This document shows, one piece after another, positions 46,932 to 55,207 of a stretch of 64,000 nucleotides of DNA. Position numbers and translations under genes: made by a program. The first letter of the stretch is position 1; each line of letters starts with the position of its first letter. Location of the stretch: assembly GCF_964031165.1 (NCBI RefSeq), contig NZ_OZ035011.1, positions 920,001 to 984,000 of the forward strand. The letters run 5' to 3'. Under the pieces are notes generated by a model. That model saw only the letters and a program-made list of their open reading frames with translations, had not been told where the DNA came from and made no database searches. The stretch comes from Rickettsiella endosymbiont of Rhagonycha lignosa (GTDB taxonomy: Bacteria; Pseudomonadota; Gammaproteobacteria; Diplorickettsiales; Diplorickettsiaceae).

Positions 46932-47339
46932 TTAAATTAAACGCACCCCTAATTTTTTAGCGACTTTAGCTAAAGTCTTATCCTTAGTCGCTAAAGGCAT
47001 ACCTAAACGTAACGCTAATTCAAGATAACTGGCATCATAACTGGTTAATTTTTCCTTATAAGCCAACTGACTGGTTTCATGGAAGGCGCGATAGGAGGTT
47101 TCTTCATCGACTTGTATGGATAAGCTGCTTATTAACTCTAGAGATAAGATGACATGCGCATAACTAATGCGCTTACGCCTTTCGGCAAGAATTAAAATAT
47201 TACTCATTTCTAATGCCCAAAGACTCGGCACATGCGCCGTTTCTTGTTCTAAACGTTCTAATAGTGACCAGGTATGTGCGTTGGCTTCATCAGTAAAACA
47301 CCAAGACAAGGCAATAGACGCATCTAATACAAAACTCAT
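46932..47339 (-). CDS. vapC: VapC-type PIN-domain toxin, copy 1
   Basis: A PIN-fold ribonuclease: the N-terminal FVLDASIALSWCFTDE supplies the first Asp. Acidic residues in the central ALEMSNIL and in LTSYDASYLELALRLGMPLA, then ATKDKTLA, complete the site. It has 135 residues and is co-encoded with an antitoxin whose stop overlaps its ATG (TAATG). It is about 85 percent identical to the copy at 55208. Confidence 0.92.
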   Translation of the reverse strand: MSFVLDASIALSWCFTDEANAHTWSLLERLEQETAHVPSLWALEMSNILILAERRKRISYAHVILSLELISSLSIQVDEETSYRAFHETSQLAYKEKLTSYDASYLELALRLGMPLATKDKTLAKVAKKLGVRLI

Positions 47340-47575
47340 TAACGCCGCCCCGCATCACGGAACTTTTTCCAAGCACTTTTCAGTGTATGCCCATGACTCA
47401 AATCCTTAAGTGCCGATATAGCTTGTTGAATACGTAAATGATTAGCCGCAGTTGCGGGGACCAACTTACCCACCACGCGACCATGTTTAGTAATAACGAT
47501 TTGTTCACCTTTTTCGACTTTATCGAGTAATGCTGAAAAGTGTGTCTTAGCTTCAAAAGCACCTACAGTTTGCAT
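47339..47575 (-). CDS. vapB: Phd/YefM-type antitoxin, copy 1
   Basis: 78 residues: MQTVGAFEAKTHFSALLDKV followed by EKGEQIVITKHGRVVGKLVP is the Phd/YefM fold. The C-terminus ALKDLSHGHTLKSAWKKFRD is the toxin-binding segment. It represses its own operon through the palindromes just upstream. It is almost identical over the first 60 residues to the copy at 55618, and differs mainly in the toxin-contacting tail. Confidence 0.92.
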   Translation of the reverse strand: MQTVGAFEAKTHFSALLDKVEKGEQIVITKHGRVVGKLVPATAANHLRIQQAISALKDLSHGHTLKSAWKKFRDAGRR

Positions 47576-47592
47576 ATCGCTACCTATTAAAT

Positions 47593-47614
47593 TTAACTAG
47601 TCTTAAACTAGTTT
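47593..47614. promoter_or_regulatory. Antitoxin operator, copy 1
   Basis: A perfect AAACTAGTTT (47605-47614) lies beside a mutated second copy (TTAACTAGTC), spaced one helical turn apart. It is 18 bases upstream of the antitoxin start, the place expected for Phd-type autorepression. Confidence 0.65.
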
Positions 47615-47866
47615 ATCATAGTGAGTTAGATTAGCAAATTCGAAGACAACGTCAATATCATTTGATAGTGGTAAAGCGGAATATGCGGTAATTTCTCTAC
47701 GTTTATTAAACATTTCATTATTTTTCTAAAAGGGCGCCTAGGTAGTATTGCGCTAATGAAAGATACACAGGTTTAGACGGCTAACAGCGTATTATTTACT
47801 AAAAATATTGGTCTAATTTAAAGACTATTAACTGAATACACCTGTGTATCAGTTTAGATTTTTTAA

Positions 47867-48235
47867 TTATTTTTTCTCATATTCACCAAGCTTATTTTTA
47901 AGCTCATGCTTTTGCTGTTCAGACTTATCTAATTGTTGTTTTAATTCTTTCCCGTGCTTTTCACAATCATCCAACTTATCTTTGACCTCCTTTACTTCTC
48001 CTTGTAATCTTTTTATATCTAGTTTATTTTTTAATTCCTTCTTAATATTTCCAGTTTTTAGCGAATGAAAATTGTTGTTTAGAGAATCGGGAATATCTTT
48101 CAAGCCTTTGCCAAAATCTACTTCGAAACCAACATAAGCAATATAAGCATCACCTTGATAATTAGGTTTAGTAAAAAAAATCGCTTCGGTAGGACCCGGC
48201 TCTTTTTTATCAGTTTTTGATAAAGTATAGATCAT
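47867..48235 (-). CDS. Possible beta/gamma-crystallin-like domain plus coiled coil
   Basis: Residues 18-60 (AIFFTKPNYQGDAYIAYVGF and a later SLNNNFHSLKTG) follow the beta/gamma-crystallin Greek-key pattern, with an aromatic strand, YQG turn and N-x-HSLKxG close. Only about half of a normal domain is present. Residues 62-122 are a continuous Lys/Glu/Leu-rich coiled coil. An AGGAGAG motif precedes the ATG. There is no export signal. The crystallin assignment is based on pattern only. Confidence 0.6.
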   Translation of the reverse strand: MIYTLSKTDKKEPGPTEAIFFTKPNYQGDAYIAYVGFEVDFGKGLKDIPDSLNNNFHSLKTGNIKKELKNKLDIKRLQGEVKEVKDKLDDCEKHGKELKQQLDKSEQQKHELKNKLGEYEKK

Positions 48236-48345
48236 GCTCTCTCTCCTATGAATTATTAAATTAAAAAAGATTATCCATCAAAAAAAGTAATATAATTTAC
48301 ATACACAAACCCGATTGCAGGATTTAGTCATTTAAAAAATTTACT

Positions 48346-48549
48346 TTAGTAGGTCATCAACAAAAGATTTAACGAAGCCCTTTTTTGTGCGTTGGGATAG
48401 CCAAAATAGGCAAGAACCTCAATCGAGGTATAGCGTTTATTGCATTTAGGACAATGTCTTCTCCGTAATATTTTTTTTCCCTCCTCTGTTTTACGTGAAT
48501 TAATAACACGTGTTTTAGAATATTCACAACATGGATTTAAACACCTCAT
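48346..48549 (-). CDS. NrdR-like / Ogr-type zinc-ribbon protein
   Basis: 67 residues: MRCLNPCCEYSKTRVINSRK supplies the first Cys pair. RRRHCPKCNKRYTSIEV supplies the second and closely resembles the zinc ribbon of NrdR, but the ATP-cone is absent. The start at 48549 has AAGGAAA upstream. Similar short proteins act as late-gene activators in phages. A paralogue lies at 56472. Confidence 0.75.
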   Translation of the reverse strand: MRCLNPCCEYSKTRVINSRKTEEGKKILRRRHCPKCNKRYTSIEVLAYFGYPNAQKRASLNLLLMTY

Positions 48550-48691
48550 CGCAGATTTCCTTATAAATTTCAATGAAGAAAAAAATTTAATGCTTATAAT
48601 AATTAATTATAAATTTATTTAAGTTTTTAACTCAACTTAAAAGATTTTTAGTATTAAAAATAATAAACTATGCTTATTAACGTGTTATTTT

Positions 48692-48886
48692 CTACAAACG
48701 ACGTATCGTGCCTGATTGTAGGATATAGCGTCTTAAATGTTTGGGATCATCTTTTATTAATTTTTGCATTTTTAATTTCTTGTAACGTATTTTTCTACGC
48801 ACGCGATACTCTCTAATGAATGGAAAACCATTAGCTAATAAAGTTAAAAATTTTCGAATTTTGGAACATTTTGAACATTGACGCAT
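48692..48886 (-). CDS. Small basic zinc-finger-like protein
   Basis: 64 residues beginning MRQCSKCSKIRKFLTLLANG, with one CxxC pair only. It is very rich in Arg and Lys (FIREYRVRRKIRYKKLKMQK). AAGGGAGAG lies before the ATG at 48886. It sits between the DUF6475-like gene and the zinc-ribbon gene in the same orientation, so it is probably part of the phage-like operon. Nucleic-acid binding is inferred. Confidence 0.65.
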   Translation of the reverse strand: MRQCSKCSKIRKFLTLLANGFPFIREYRVRRKIRYKKLKMQKLIKDDPKHLRRYILQSGTIRRL

Positions 48887-48929
48887 ACTTCTCTCCCTTA
48901 ATAAAAAATAAATTGATAATGTGTGTTTT

Positions 48930-49520
48930 TTATTTTTCTCTTTCAGCAATTAAACGATTTTTATACTTGTCCAAATATTTTATACTTCTTGGTCTAGGAA
49001 TATATTCTGGGAAACCATTTAATGAATTTTGTTGTTCGAAGTGTCCGGTTAAATACTCGGGTGTTTTACTTAATTTTTTTAATGCAACATTATTTTGATA
49101 ACGACGTTCAAATTCTTTTTGTAAAAAAATTAATTCTCGTTCTGATTGTTGACATAAAAAAATCCATCCGCCCATATCATGAATGACATCGTGAATTAAT
49201 GAATCGATGAATAGTACACTTTCATAATGACCCACTTGACGAATGGCCGTTAAGACTTCGGTCCATGCGGCTAGACTTTTGCTTTTACTATCTCCTTCAA
49301 TCGCTTTTATCCAATCCGCAGGGCTAGGAAAATTTCGTTTGGCATAATTTGGATTTTTTAAAAAGTCCCATAAAGTTTCTTCAAATACAGCGTAAGTATA
49401 TTTTTTCAAACAATTCCAATAGGTATGTAATAATAAGGAAGAAAGCTTGCGATTATATACTTCCGCCAAAACCATTAATCCTTGTGTAAATTTCTCTTGA
49501 TCCTGAAGAGTCATATACAT
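48930..49520 (-). CDS. DUF6475-like phage/island protein
   Basis: 196 residues that I associate with the DUF6475 type seen in prophages and islands: NFPSPADWIKAIEGDSKSK, LAAWTEVLTAIRQVGHYESV, FIDSLIHDVIHDMGGWIFLC and LIFLQKEFERRYQ. It is mainly helical. It overlaps the upstream replication-like gene by ten bases. The biochemical role is unknown, perhaps in DNA replication. A broken second copy lies at 56238. Confidence 0.7.
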   Translation of the reverse strand: MYMTLQDQEKFTQGLMVLAEVYNRKLSSLLLHTYWNCLKKYTYAVFEETLWDFLKNPNYAKRNFPSPADWIKAIEGDSKSKSLAAWTEVLTAIRQVGHYESVLFIDSLIHDVIHDMGGWIFLCQQSERELIFLQKEFERRYQNNVALKKLSKTPEYLTGHFEQQNSLNGFPEYIPRPRSIKYLDKYKNRLIAEREK

Positions 49521-50497
49521 TTTTTTCCTTTTACGAATAGCAAATCGGTTGACTCATCAGCGTGTATATCGCCTTCCGCAGAAGGGGTTAACCATTCTTT
49601 AGCTATTTGTAAGTTATGATCAAAAGTCATTGGAAATACATGACGTGGAGAAGAAAACTTTAATTTTTGTTGGTGTTCCTTTGTCAGCCAGGTATGAATA
49701 TGTCTTAGAATATCTCTACGTTGTTTACGTTTATTGAGGTTCACCTCATTCCAACTAACCAGTTTGTGTAATTCTTGAAATACATCAATTTCGCTATAAA
49801 TACGCTGCCATTCTGCAAATTCTCCCTGTGTTACTTGATACACCGCATTGTTTGCAAGTGGGATCGTTAATAAATACTCTGTTTTCGGTACAACTGCTGG
49901 CTTAGTCACTGAGTTAACCGCATACTTTTGAAGAAATTGAGTGTCTTTCCTCTCTTCCCGTTCCTGTTCCTGTTCCCGTTCCTGTTCCTGTTCTTGTTCT
50001 TGTTCCTGATTAAAACAAGGTTTTGTGCATACCTGTTTAGCATCTTTAATGTCACCACCACGCAAGGTTTCGCTAAAGGCTAAAGCGAAGGCTTTGCCTA
50101 AGCCTTGAATGAAAGACTCTAATTTATAATAGGCTTCATTCTTCAATGCACATTCTGGAATTTCATCCCAATGCACTGCCCAGCTTCGAACGACATTCGG
50201 AGATTGTGGTTTATTATATTTAATCGCATTAGGGATAAAAATAACGCGTGCTTTTAAATCTGCTTTCACCAAACCCTGTGCTATCACCTCTTTTAATGCT
50301 CTTTGAAATCCTAGTAATGACCATGCTAACTCTTCCGCCATAGCACCCGCACCCGCACGATATAGACCTGGAATTGATGTGGTATGCGGATTACTTAATA
50401 GATAAAGAAATAAAGCCTGGCCACTGGGTTTAAGCGGTGTTAAGGATCGAAATTTTTCATCACACCAAATTCTGACATCTAACATTCGATAACGCAT
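49511..50497 (-). CDS. Phage replication-initiator-like protein
   Basis: 328 residues. The N-terminal 110 (MRYRMLDVRIWCDEKFRSLT; ALFLYLLSNPHT; NAIKYNKPQSPNVVRSW) look like the winged-helix start of phage replisome-organiser proteins. A low-complexity EQEQEQEQEREQEQEREER stretch follows near residue 170, encoded by CCTGTT hexamers on the plus strand. The C-terminal part (KLVSWNEVNLNKRKQRRDIL; HIHTWLTKEHQQ) is helical. The assignment rests on pattern and neighbours. Confidence 0.6.
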   Translation of the reverse strand: MRYRMLDVRIWCDEKFRSLTPLKPSGQALFLYLLSNPHTTSIPGLYRAGAGAMAEELAWSLLGFQRALKEVIAQGLVKADLKARVIFIPNAIKYNKPQSPNVVRSWAVHWDEIPECALKNEAYYKLESFIQGLGKAFALAFSETLRGGDIKDAKQVCTKPCFNQEQEQEQEQEREQEQEREERKDTQFLQKYAVNSVTKPAVVPKTEYLLTIPLANNAVYQVTQGEFAEWQRIYSEIDVFQELHKLVSWNEVNLNKRKQRRDILRHIHTWLTKEHQQKLKFSSPRHVFPMTFDHNLQIAKEWLTPSAEGDIHADESTDLLFVKGKKCI

Positions 50498-50558
50498 AAT
50501 TTTCCTTATTTAATCCAACAAACTGAGAATTTATCGATATCATTAATTTATGTTTTAT

Positions 50559-51434
50559 TTAAGAAACTTTCTTGACAATATTTTTTTTAGATAAAACTGA
50601 ACAACTTAATTTTTTGGCTTTCGAAATGCTTATTATTCGTTGATCAACTTTCTCAATTAATTCCGCATTAGCAAATAATTTTATTTTCTTGGCATTCTGA
50701 TAGGTAAAATGACTGCCAAAACCTAATCGATTAGCAATCAATTGTCGTAACGTCATCCTTTTTTGTAGGGTCACTTGTGCAGCTTTATTCATAAGTGAAG
50801 TTTTTTTAAAATCTTTTTCGCACGGCTGCAGTGAATTTTTTAGACTAGCGAGGTCGGTGCGAAAACCTTGTCGACTTCCTAAAAATTTTTCTAAAGCAAT
50901 GCCTATATCAACCCGTTCACTGATAAGAAAATTTTTGATAAATAATTCACTGGAATAATGGCCATTAGCCAATTCAATCAAAGAAATACGCCAAGCCGGT
51001 ATGGTTTTTTTGTTATGATATTTATACAGATAGAAAGTTTTTTCACCAAAAATCAATTGGTTTCGATCATCCACACAAATTGAACGATGCTTATGCGGTG
51101 GAATTAATTTATCGTCCTGAGAAATTAACAAGGAATTTTTTTTCGCTATGATACGTTCTAAGGCAACATAGACTAGTTCACAAGGTGGTAAATCAAATTT
51201 AGGTAATTGTAAGGTTAAATGCTTTAAACGCTGTACAATATGAAACGGTACTAAATCTTTCCAATGAATTTCTCCACCGGTTAAATATTCTATTTGTAAA
51301 GCATATTCTAAAGGTATTTTGCTAATCCCTTTAATCCAGGCATACACATGTTCACGATGAATACCTAATTTTTTTGCCATATGCTTAACTGAACCTAAAC
51401 TGCAAATGGCTTTATCTAACATTGCTTCTTGCAT
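50559..51434 (-). CDS. HTH (YdaS/Cro-like) phage regulator
   Basis: Residues 5-60 (LDKAICSLGSVKHMAKKLGI, then HREHVYAWIKGISKIPLEYA) form a Cro/YdaS-type helix-turn-helix followed by IEYLTGGEI and DLVPF. The remaining 230 residues are basic and contain a possible ParB-like or nuclease-like segment (IPPHKHRSICVDDRNQLIFG; WRISLIELANGHYS). It is divergent from the gene at 51559, so the 51435-51558 gap is the probable control region. Confidence 0.65.
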   Translation of the reverse strand: MQEAMLDKAICSLGSVKHMAKKLGIHREHVYAWIKGISKIPLEYALQIEYLTGGEIHWKDLVPFHIVQRLKHLTLQLPKFDLPPCELVYVALERIIAKKNSLLISQDDKLIPPHKHRSICVDDRNQLIFGEKTFYLYKYHNKKTIPAWRISLIELANGHYSSELFIKNFLISERVDIGIALEKFLGSRQGFRTDLASLKNSLQPCEKDFKKTSLMNKAAQVTLQKRMTLRQLIANRLGFGSHFTYQNAKKIKLFANAELIEKVDQRIISISKAKKLSCSVLSKKNIVKKVS

Positions 51435-51558
51435 GAACTGACATCCTTATTTTTTGGTTCTACAAAAAGTTTAAACAATATAAATTAATTTTTTTTACTT
51501 CATCATTGCGTATCCTTGTGTCAATAAAATAAATATTAAGTAAGAACTAGGAACTATT

Positions 51559-51873
51559 ATGCAACCCCGTTTAATTCGTTTACGTGATGCACCAAAATAT
51601 TTAGGTATGGATAGAAATCGATTTAATAATGAAGTCAGACCATTCTTAATAACATTAAAAATTGGCCAACAAGGAATTGCCTTTGATCGTTTGGATCTTG
51701 ATCAATGGGCAGATGAGTTTAAGAAGCATAAAGGTCAACATGCACAACAAAAAAAGCACTGGCAAGGTCATGTAACTAAAAAATTACTAAGGGAGAAAAA
51801 AGCAACCGAACAAGAATTTCAACAGTTAGTTGAGCAACTTTCGTTAAGAAAGTCATGTGTTGTACTTCCATAA
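51559..51873 (+). CDS. Excisionase/AlpA-like DNA-binding protein
   Basis: 104 residues. The N-terminal RLRDAPKYLGMDRNRFNNEV and AFDRLDLDQWADEFKKHKG fit the compact winged-helix of excisionase or AlpA-like proteins. The C-terminus is charged and helical. It lies in the plus-strand group leading to the integrase. An AGGAAC motif precedes the ATG. Confidence 0.65.
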   Translation: MQPRLIRLRDAPKYLGMDRNRFNNEVRPFLITLKIGQQGIAFDRLDLDQWADEFKKHKGQHAQQKKHWQGHVTKKLLREKKATEQEFQQLVEQLSLRKSCVVLP

Positions 51874-51920
51874 ATTTGTAAAGCAATCGCTTATCTATCG
51901 CTTACCAAGGAAACTATCCT

Positions 51921-52025
51921 ATGAATACCTTCAATAGAACATACGGTATACCACGAGTAAAAAATGGACGTTTCATGCAAAAAATTATTCTCGAAAATTC
52001 AAAAGATAATTCTCTTGAAGAATAA
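51921..52025 (+). CDS. Putative 34-aa small ORF
   Basis: Begins MNTFNRTYGIPRVKNGRFMQ and ends DNSLEE. An AAGGAAAC motif lies about ten bases before the ATG. It falls between two plus-strand island genes with short gaps. It is too short to assign and is supported only by position and ribosome binding site. Confidence 0.35.
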   Translation: MNTFNRTYGIPRVKNGRFMQKIILENSKDNSLEE

Positions 52026-52071
52026 TTTATAGACTCTTTGTGCAGCTTTATATAAAAAAGGAACACTTATT

Positions 52072-52878
52072 ATGTTTAATTTAGCCCGATCCTACAACGC
52101 TGGATCAGCCAACATTTCATATTTATCTATGGATTTATCAGCCGATGTAATGACTCCGCTTATGCAATCCATTCGCGATTATGATCCCAATTTTAGAAAA
52201 AACTACCAAACATTAATCGATAAATTACCTGCCGTGTTAATAAGAGACTCTTTAGCTATTCAACAATATACTGTAATACTAAGTTCGATTAATGACAAAG
52301 TCATTCATATCAAAAACCAATCGGCCACCATGCGAAATCAACTGAGCAGTATCCGTGATGATCTCGCGAAATCGATACGCGATGCAAATACTAAGCTTGA
52401 AGAATTGACTGTAGAAAAAGAAGGACTGCGTGCTCAAAAGCAAGTAATCGAAAAACGAATCAACGCTAAAAAGTCTGAAATCGATAGCTATATGACGGCT
52501 TTCTGGATATTCAGCTGGATTATTGCGCTAATTTTAGAAAGCATCAAACCTTTTGATGCGGCACTGAATGAAATTATAGTTAAGTTATCCGCAAAGCAAC
52601 GAGAAATAGAAAATCTGGATGCGGATGAAGAAAACACCCAACAACTATTGAATCAATCTATTGATTTATTCAATTCCAATCAGCAGCTGAGTACGCAATG
52701 CGATGCCATGCAAGGTAACATTAACAATATTCAAAACTCTTTAAAAAAAATCGATTTAGAATCGCATTTCTTAAAAGCTAAATTAATGACACTGGAAAAA
52801 AATTGGTCTGGATTAATGAACATCGTTAATATGAATCGGTACCTTACTGGTATTGAGAGTATTCAATCAACTTCCTAA
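52072..52878 (+). CDS. Helical protein with central hydrophobic hairpin, possible pore-former
   Basis: 268 residues. Two long coiled-coil regions (about 85-145 and 170-250) flank one hydrophobic segment at about 146-161 (AFWIFSWIIALILES). Long helices around a buried hydrophobic hairpin are the architecture of alpha pore-forming toxins such as ClyA, HBL or XaxA/YaxA. No sequence match to a particular one is claimed. No signal peptide is seen. It sits 18 bases before the integrase, so it may be island cargo. Alternatives are a phage structural or lysis-related coiled-coil protein. Confidence 0.55.
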   Translation: MFNLARSYNAGSANISYLSMDLSADVMTPLMQSIRDYDPNFRKNYQTLIDKLPAVLIRDSLAIQQYTVILSSINDKVIHIKNQSATMRNQLSSIRDDLAKSIRDANTKLEELTVEKEGLRAQKQVIEKRINAKKSEIDSYMTAFWIFSWIIALILESIKPFDAALNEIIVKLSAKQREIENLDADEENTQQLLNQSIDLFNSNQQLSTQCDAMQGNINNIQNSLKKIDLESHFLKAKLMTLEKNWSGLMNIVNMNRYLTGIESIQSTS

Positions 52879-52896
52879 ACTGTAGAGTTTTTAGGT

Positions 52897-53991
52897 ATGC
52901 CAAGTAAGCGCTCGCCTGGCCTCATTAAAAGAGGCACTATATGGCATATTAATAAAAAAATTTATGGTCGACGAATTTGTGAAAGTACAAAGTCTTCATC
53001 TTTAGCAGAAGCAGAACGTTATTTAATGTATCGACTCGAAAAAATACGCGAGGCAAGTATTTATGGAACAAGGCCAACACGTTACTTTCGGCAAGCTGCT
53101 CTTAAATTTTTAAATGAAAATCAACATAAAGCCAGCTTGCATACGGATGCACGCTTACTCAAACAATTGGATCCCTTTATTGGTCATTTAACATTGACGG
53201 CGATTCATCATGGCAATCTAGAAAGTTATATACAGACACGTAAAATTGCGGGAGTAAAAAATCGAACCATTAATTATGGATTACAAGTCGTGCGTCGGAT
53301 TTTGAATCTCGCCGCGCAAGAATGGGTAGACGAAAATGGTCTAAGTTGGCTAGCCAGTGCGCCAAAAATTCGCTTGTTAACTGAGAAAAATAAGCGACTA
53401 CCCTACCCTTTATCTAAAGACGAAGAGCAACGTTTATTGAAACATTTACCCTTTCATTTAAAACAAATGGCACTATTTGCTGTAAATACTGGTTGTCGTG
53501 ATCAAGAAATTTGTCGCTTACAATGGCAATGGCGAGTTGAAGTCCCCGAACTTAATACTTACGTATTTATTATTCCCGCTCATTTAGTTAAAAATAGGCA
53601 AAATCGATTAGTTATTTTAAATCAATGCGCCAAACAAGTGATTGAAGCCCAGCGCGGAAGCCACCCGATATACGTTTTTACTTATCGGAATAAACCTTTA
53701 TCACGCATGTTAAATTCTGCCTGGCTGAATGCACGAACTAAAGCGCAACTGTCACAATTACGCGTGCATGATCTAAAACATACCTTTGGTCGACGCTTAC
53801 GTGCAGCGAATGTGAGTTACGAGGATAGGCAAGATCTACTTGGACATAAAAGTCAACGTGTGACCACCGATTATTCTAATGCAGAACTTGCAAACCTCAT
53901 TTCCGCAGTCGATTCAATTGTAACGCAAACTAGTAGTACCAATGTTTTTACGTTATTGAAACATTCTACATCATCTACTGTCGTCCTATAA
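52897..53991 (+). CDS. int: Tyrosine recombinase (integrase)
   Basis: 364 residues. The N-terminal part (KRGTIWHINKKIYGRRICES) is an arm-binding-like domain and the next 100 residues form the core-binding SAM-like domain. The catalytic domain shows NTGCRDQEICRLQW (first Arg), HDLKHTFGRRLRA (His-x2-His/Arg box variant), LLGHKSQRVTTDYS with the nucleophilic Tyr. It is complete. It marks the surrounding segment as an integrated element. Confidence 0.92.
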   Translation: MPSKRSPGLIKRGTIWHINKKIYGRRICESTKSSSLAEAERYLMYRLEKIREASIYGTRPTRYFRQAALKFLNENQHKASLHTDARLLKQLDPFIGHLTLTAIHHGNLESYIQTRKIAGVKNRTINYGLQVVRRILNLAAQEWVDENGLSWLASAPKIRLLTEKNKRLPYPLSKDEEQRLLKHLPFHLKQMALFAVNTGCRDQEICRLQWQWRVEVPELNTYVFIIPAHLVKNRQNRLVILNQCAKQVIEAQRGSHPIYVFTYRNKPLSRMLNSAWLNARTKAQLSQLRVHDLKHTFGRRLRAANVSYEDRQDLLGHKSQRVTTDYSNAELANLISAVDSIVTQTSSTNVFTLLKHSTSSTVVL

Positions 53992-54232
53992 ACGACAAAA
54001 ATTAATAAAATTCCCTAGCAATACACTTACTTAGCACTATAAATTCCAGTTTTTTATGTTAGCGATCAGTGATAAATTATGTTTATCATAATTGGCAATA
54101 ATTAATTAAAAATCTATTGTTATAAATAGTTAATATTTCGCTATTTTATGCTAAAAAACAACAATAAATTACTTCACGGAACATTAAGGCTTTCGTGAAA
54201 AATTAATTATAAATTTTAAAATGGAGAAAATT

Positions 54233-54403
54233 ATGGGTGCAGTTATTTCTGGATTACTTACAACGGTTTTAACCACACTGAACACAGTACTTGCTTTATT
54301 AAGCGTACTTCCAGTGGCTGGGGCAGCAGTTGCACCAGTGCAAAGTGCTATCGCTTCAGTAACTAACGCATTAAATATTATAAACTCATTACCTATCCCC
54401 TAA
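54233..54403 (+). CDS. 56-aa hydrophobic peptide, twin 1
   Basis: MGAVISGLLTTVLTTLNTVL opens a mostly hydrophobic, Ala/Leu/Thr/Val-rich peptide that ends INSLPIP. There are almost no charged residues, and two amphipathic or transmembrane helices are likely. The ATG at 54233 is used because GGAG lies seven bases before it. It is paralogous to the next gene. It could be a bacteriocin-like or toxin-like peptide, a holin or a membrane-bound regulator; nothing decides between them. Confidence 0.65.
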   Translation: MGAVISGLLTTVLTTLNTVLALLSVLPVAGAAVAPVQSAIASVTNALNIINSLPIP

Positions 54404-54419
54404 GATTTATTTAAAATAA

Positions 54420-54444
54420 TGAAGGAAGTATTTTACTTCCTTCA
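54420..54444 (+). terminator. Hairpin between the twin peptide genes
   Basis: A perfect 11-bp stem (TGAAGGAAGTA / TACTTCCTTCA) with a TTT loop lies 17 bases after the first peptide's stop. No T-run follows, so it may stabilise the upstream message rather than terminate it. Confidence 0.55.
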
Positions 54445-54507
54445 ACCTAATTAGTAGTAATTTATAGAAATTAAATAAATGCATTCATTTATGAGAGGAT
54501 AAAAAAT

Positions 54508-54690
54508 ATGTCTATCATTGTAATAACAGGACTGCTTTCAAACGTATTAAGTATATTAACCACCGCATTAGCGCTGGTGCAAACGATATCAGGTACTGAA
54601 GCAGCTGCTTTAGCTATTAAAGCGGCCATTATTTCAGTGACACAAGCCATTGGTATTTTAAATGCATTACCCCCTATTACTATTCCTTGA
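54508..54690 (+). CDS. 60-aa hydrophobic peptide, twin 2
   Basis: Starts MSIIVITGLLSNVLSILTTA and ends GILNALPPITIP. It shares length, composition, the GLLxxVLxxLTTxLALxxxI order and the proline-rich end with twin 1. AGAGGA precedes the ATG. It carries one Glu and one Lys. Two-peptide membrane-active systems often show such paired genes, but no export or immunity gene is visible next to it. Confidence 0.65.
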   Translation: MSIIVITGLLSNVLSILTTALALVQTISGTEAAALAIKAAIISVTQAIGILNALPPITIP

Positions 54691-54869
54691 AAAATTAATT
54701 TTAGAAAATAGGCCGACTTGTAGCGTTGCAGTTCTCGATAAATTCAGTTCCTAAGTCTGGTAACACGGGATGAGGTTCCCTTTAACATACAGGTATATTA
54801 CTAACGGTTACTTGCCCTACTTAAATCTTGTCTTATCGCAGAACTACTACAACCAGAAAGTAAGTAAGA

Positions 54870-55207
54870 CTACAAGTTTACCTTTTGTAAAAGTTTATCT
54901 GGAATATCAGCTAACCAACCCAAAAAATCTGTAAAATTCAAGTCCCCTGCTTGACGATACATACAGGCAATGAAGCCCTTATCGCTTATATCAAGTTCAA
55001 ACAGAAAGGTAGAATATTCTCTGTTCATAAGGTAGGTAATTTTAGACTTAAATGGCTCCAGCTCTTTTATCTTGTTATCTATAGCATCAAATAACTGCAT
55101 AGTTAATACAGATTTCAAAGTATACTTCCCGATTTTACCCCATCGCTTAAATACTGCCAATAGCAAGAATTTAATTGGATCCCATACTCCGTAAAAGGCA
55201 AACTAGC
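54870..55207 (-). pseudogene. C-terminal fragment of the MYRP-domain family
   Basis: Encodes FLFELDISDKGFIACMYRQA, then FTDFLGWLADIPDKL, matching the ends of the 30682 and 42621 proteins. Upstream, in frame, FYGVWDPIKFLLLAVFKRWG and KIGKYTL align with the same region of the paralogues. Similarity then stops at the end of the second VapC gene. It is a truncated relic with no start region; an ATG-less frame begins at the junction. Confidence 0.8.

Noticed and set aside
48440-49098. Plus-strand frames opposite the zinc-ribbon and DUF6475-like genes
   Set aside because: They lie antisense to better-supported genes and lack starts and motifs.
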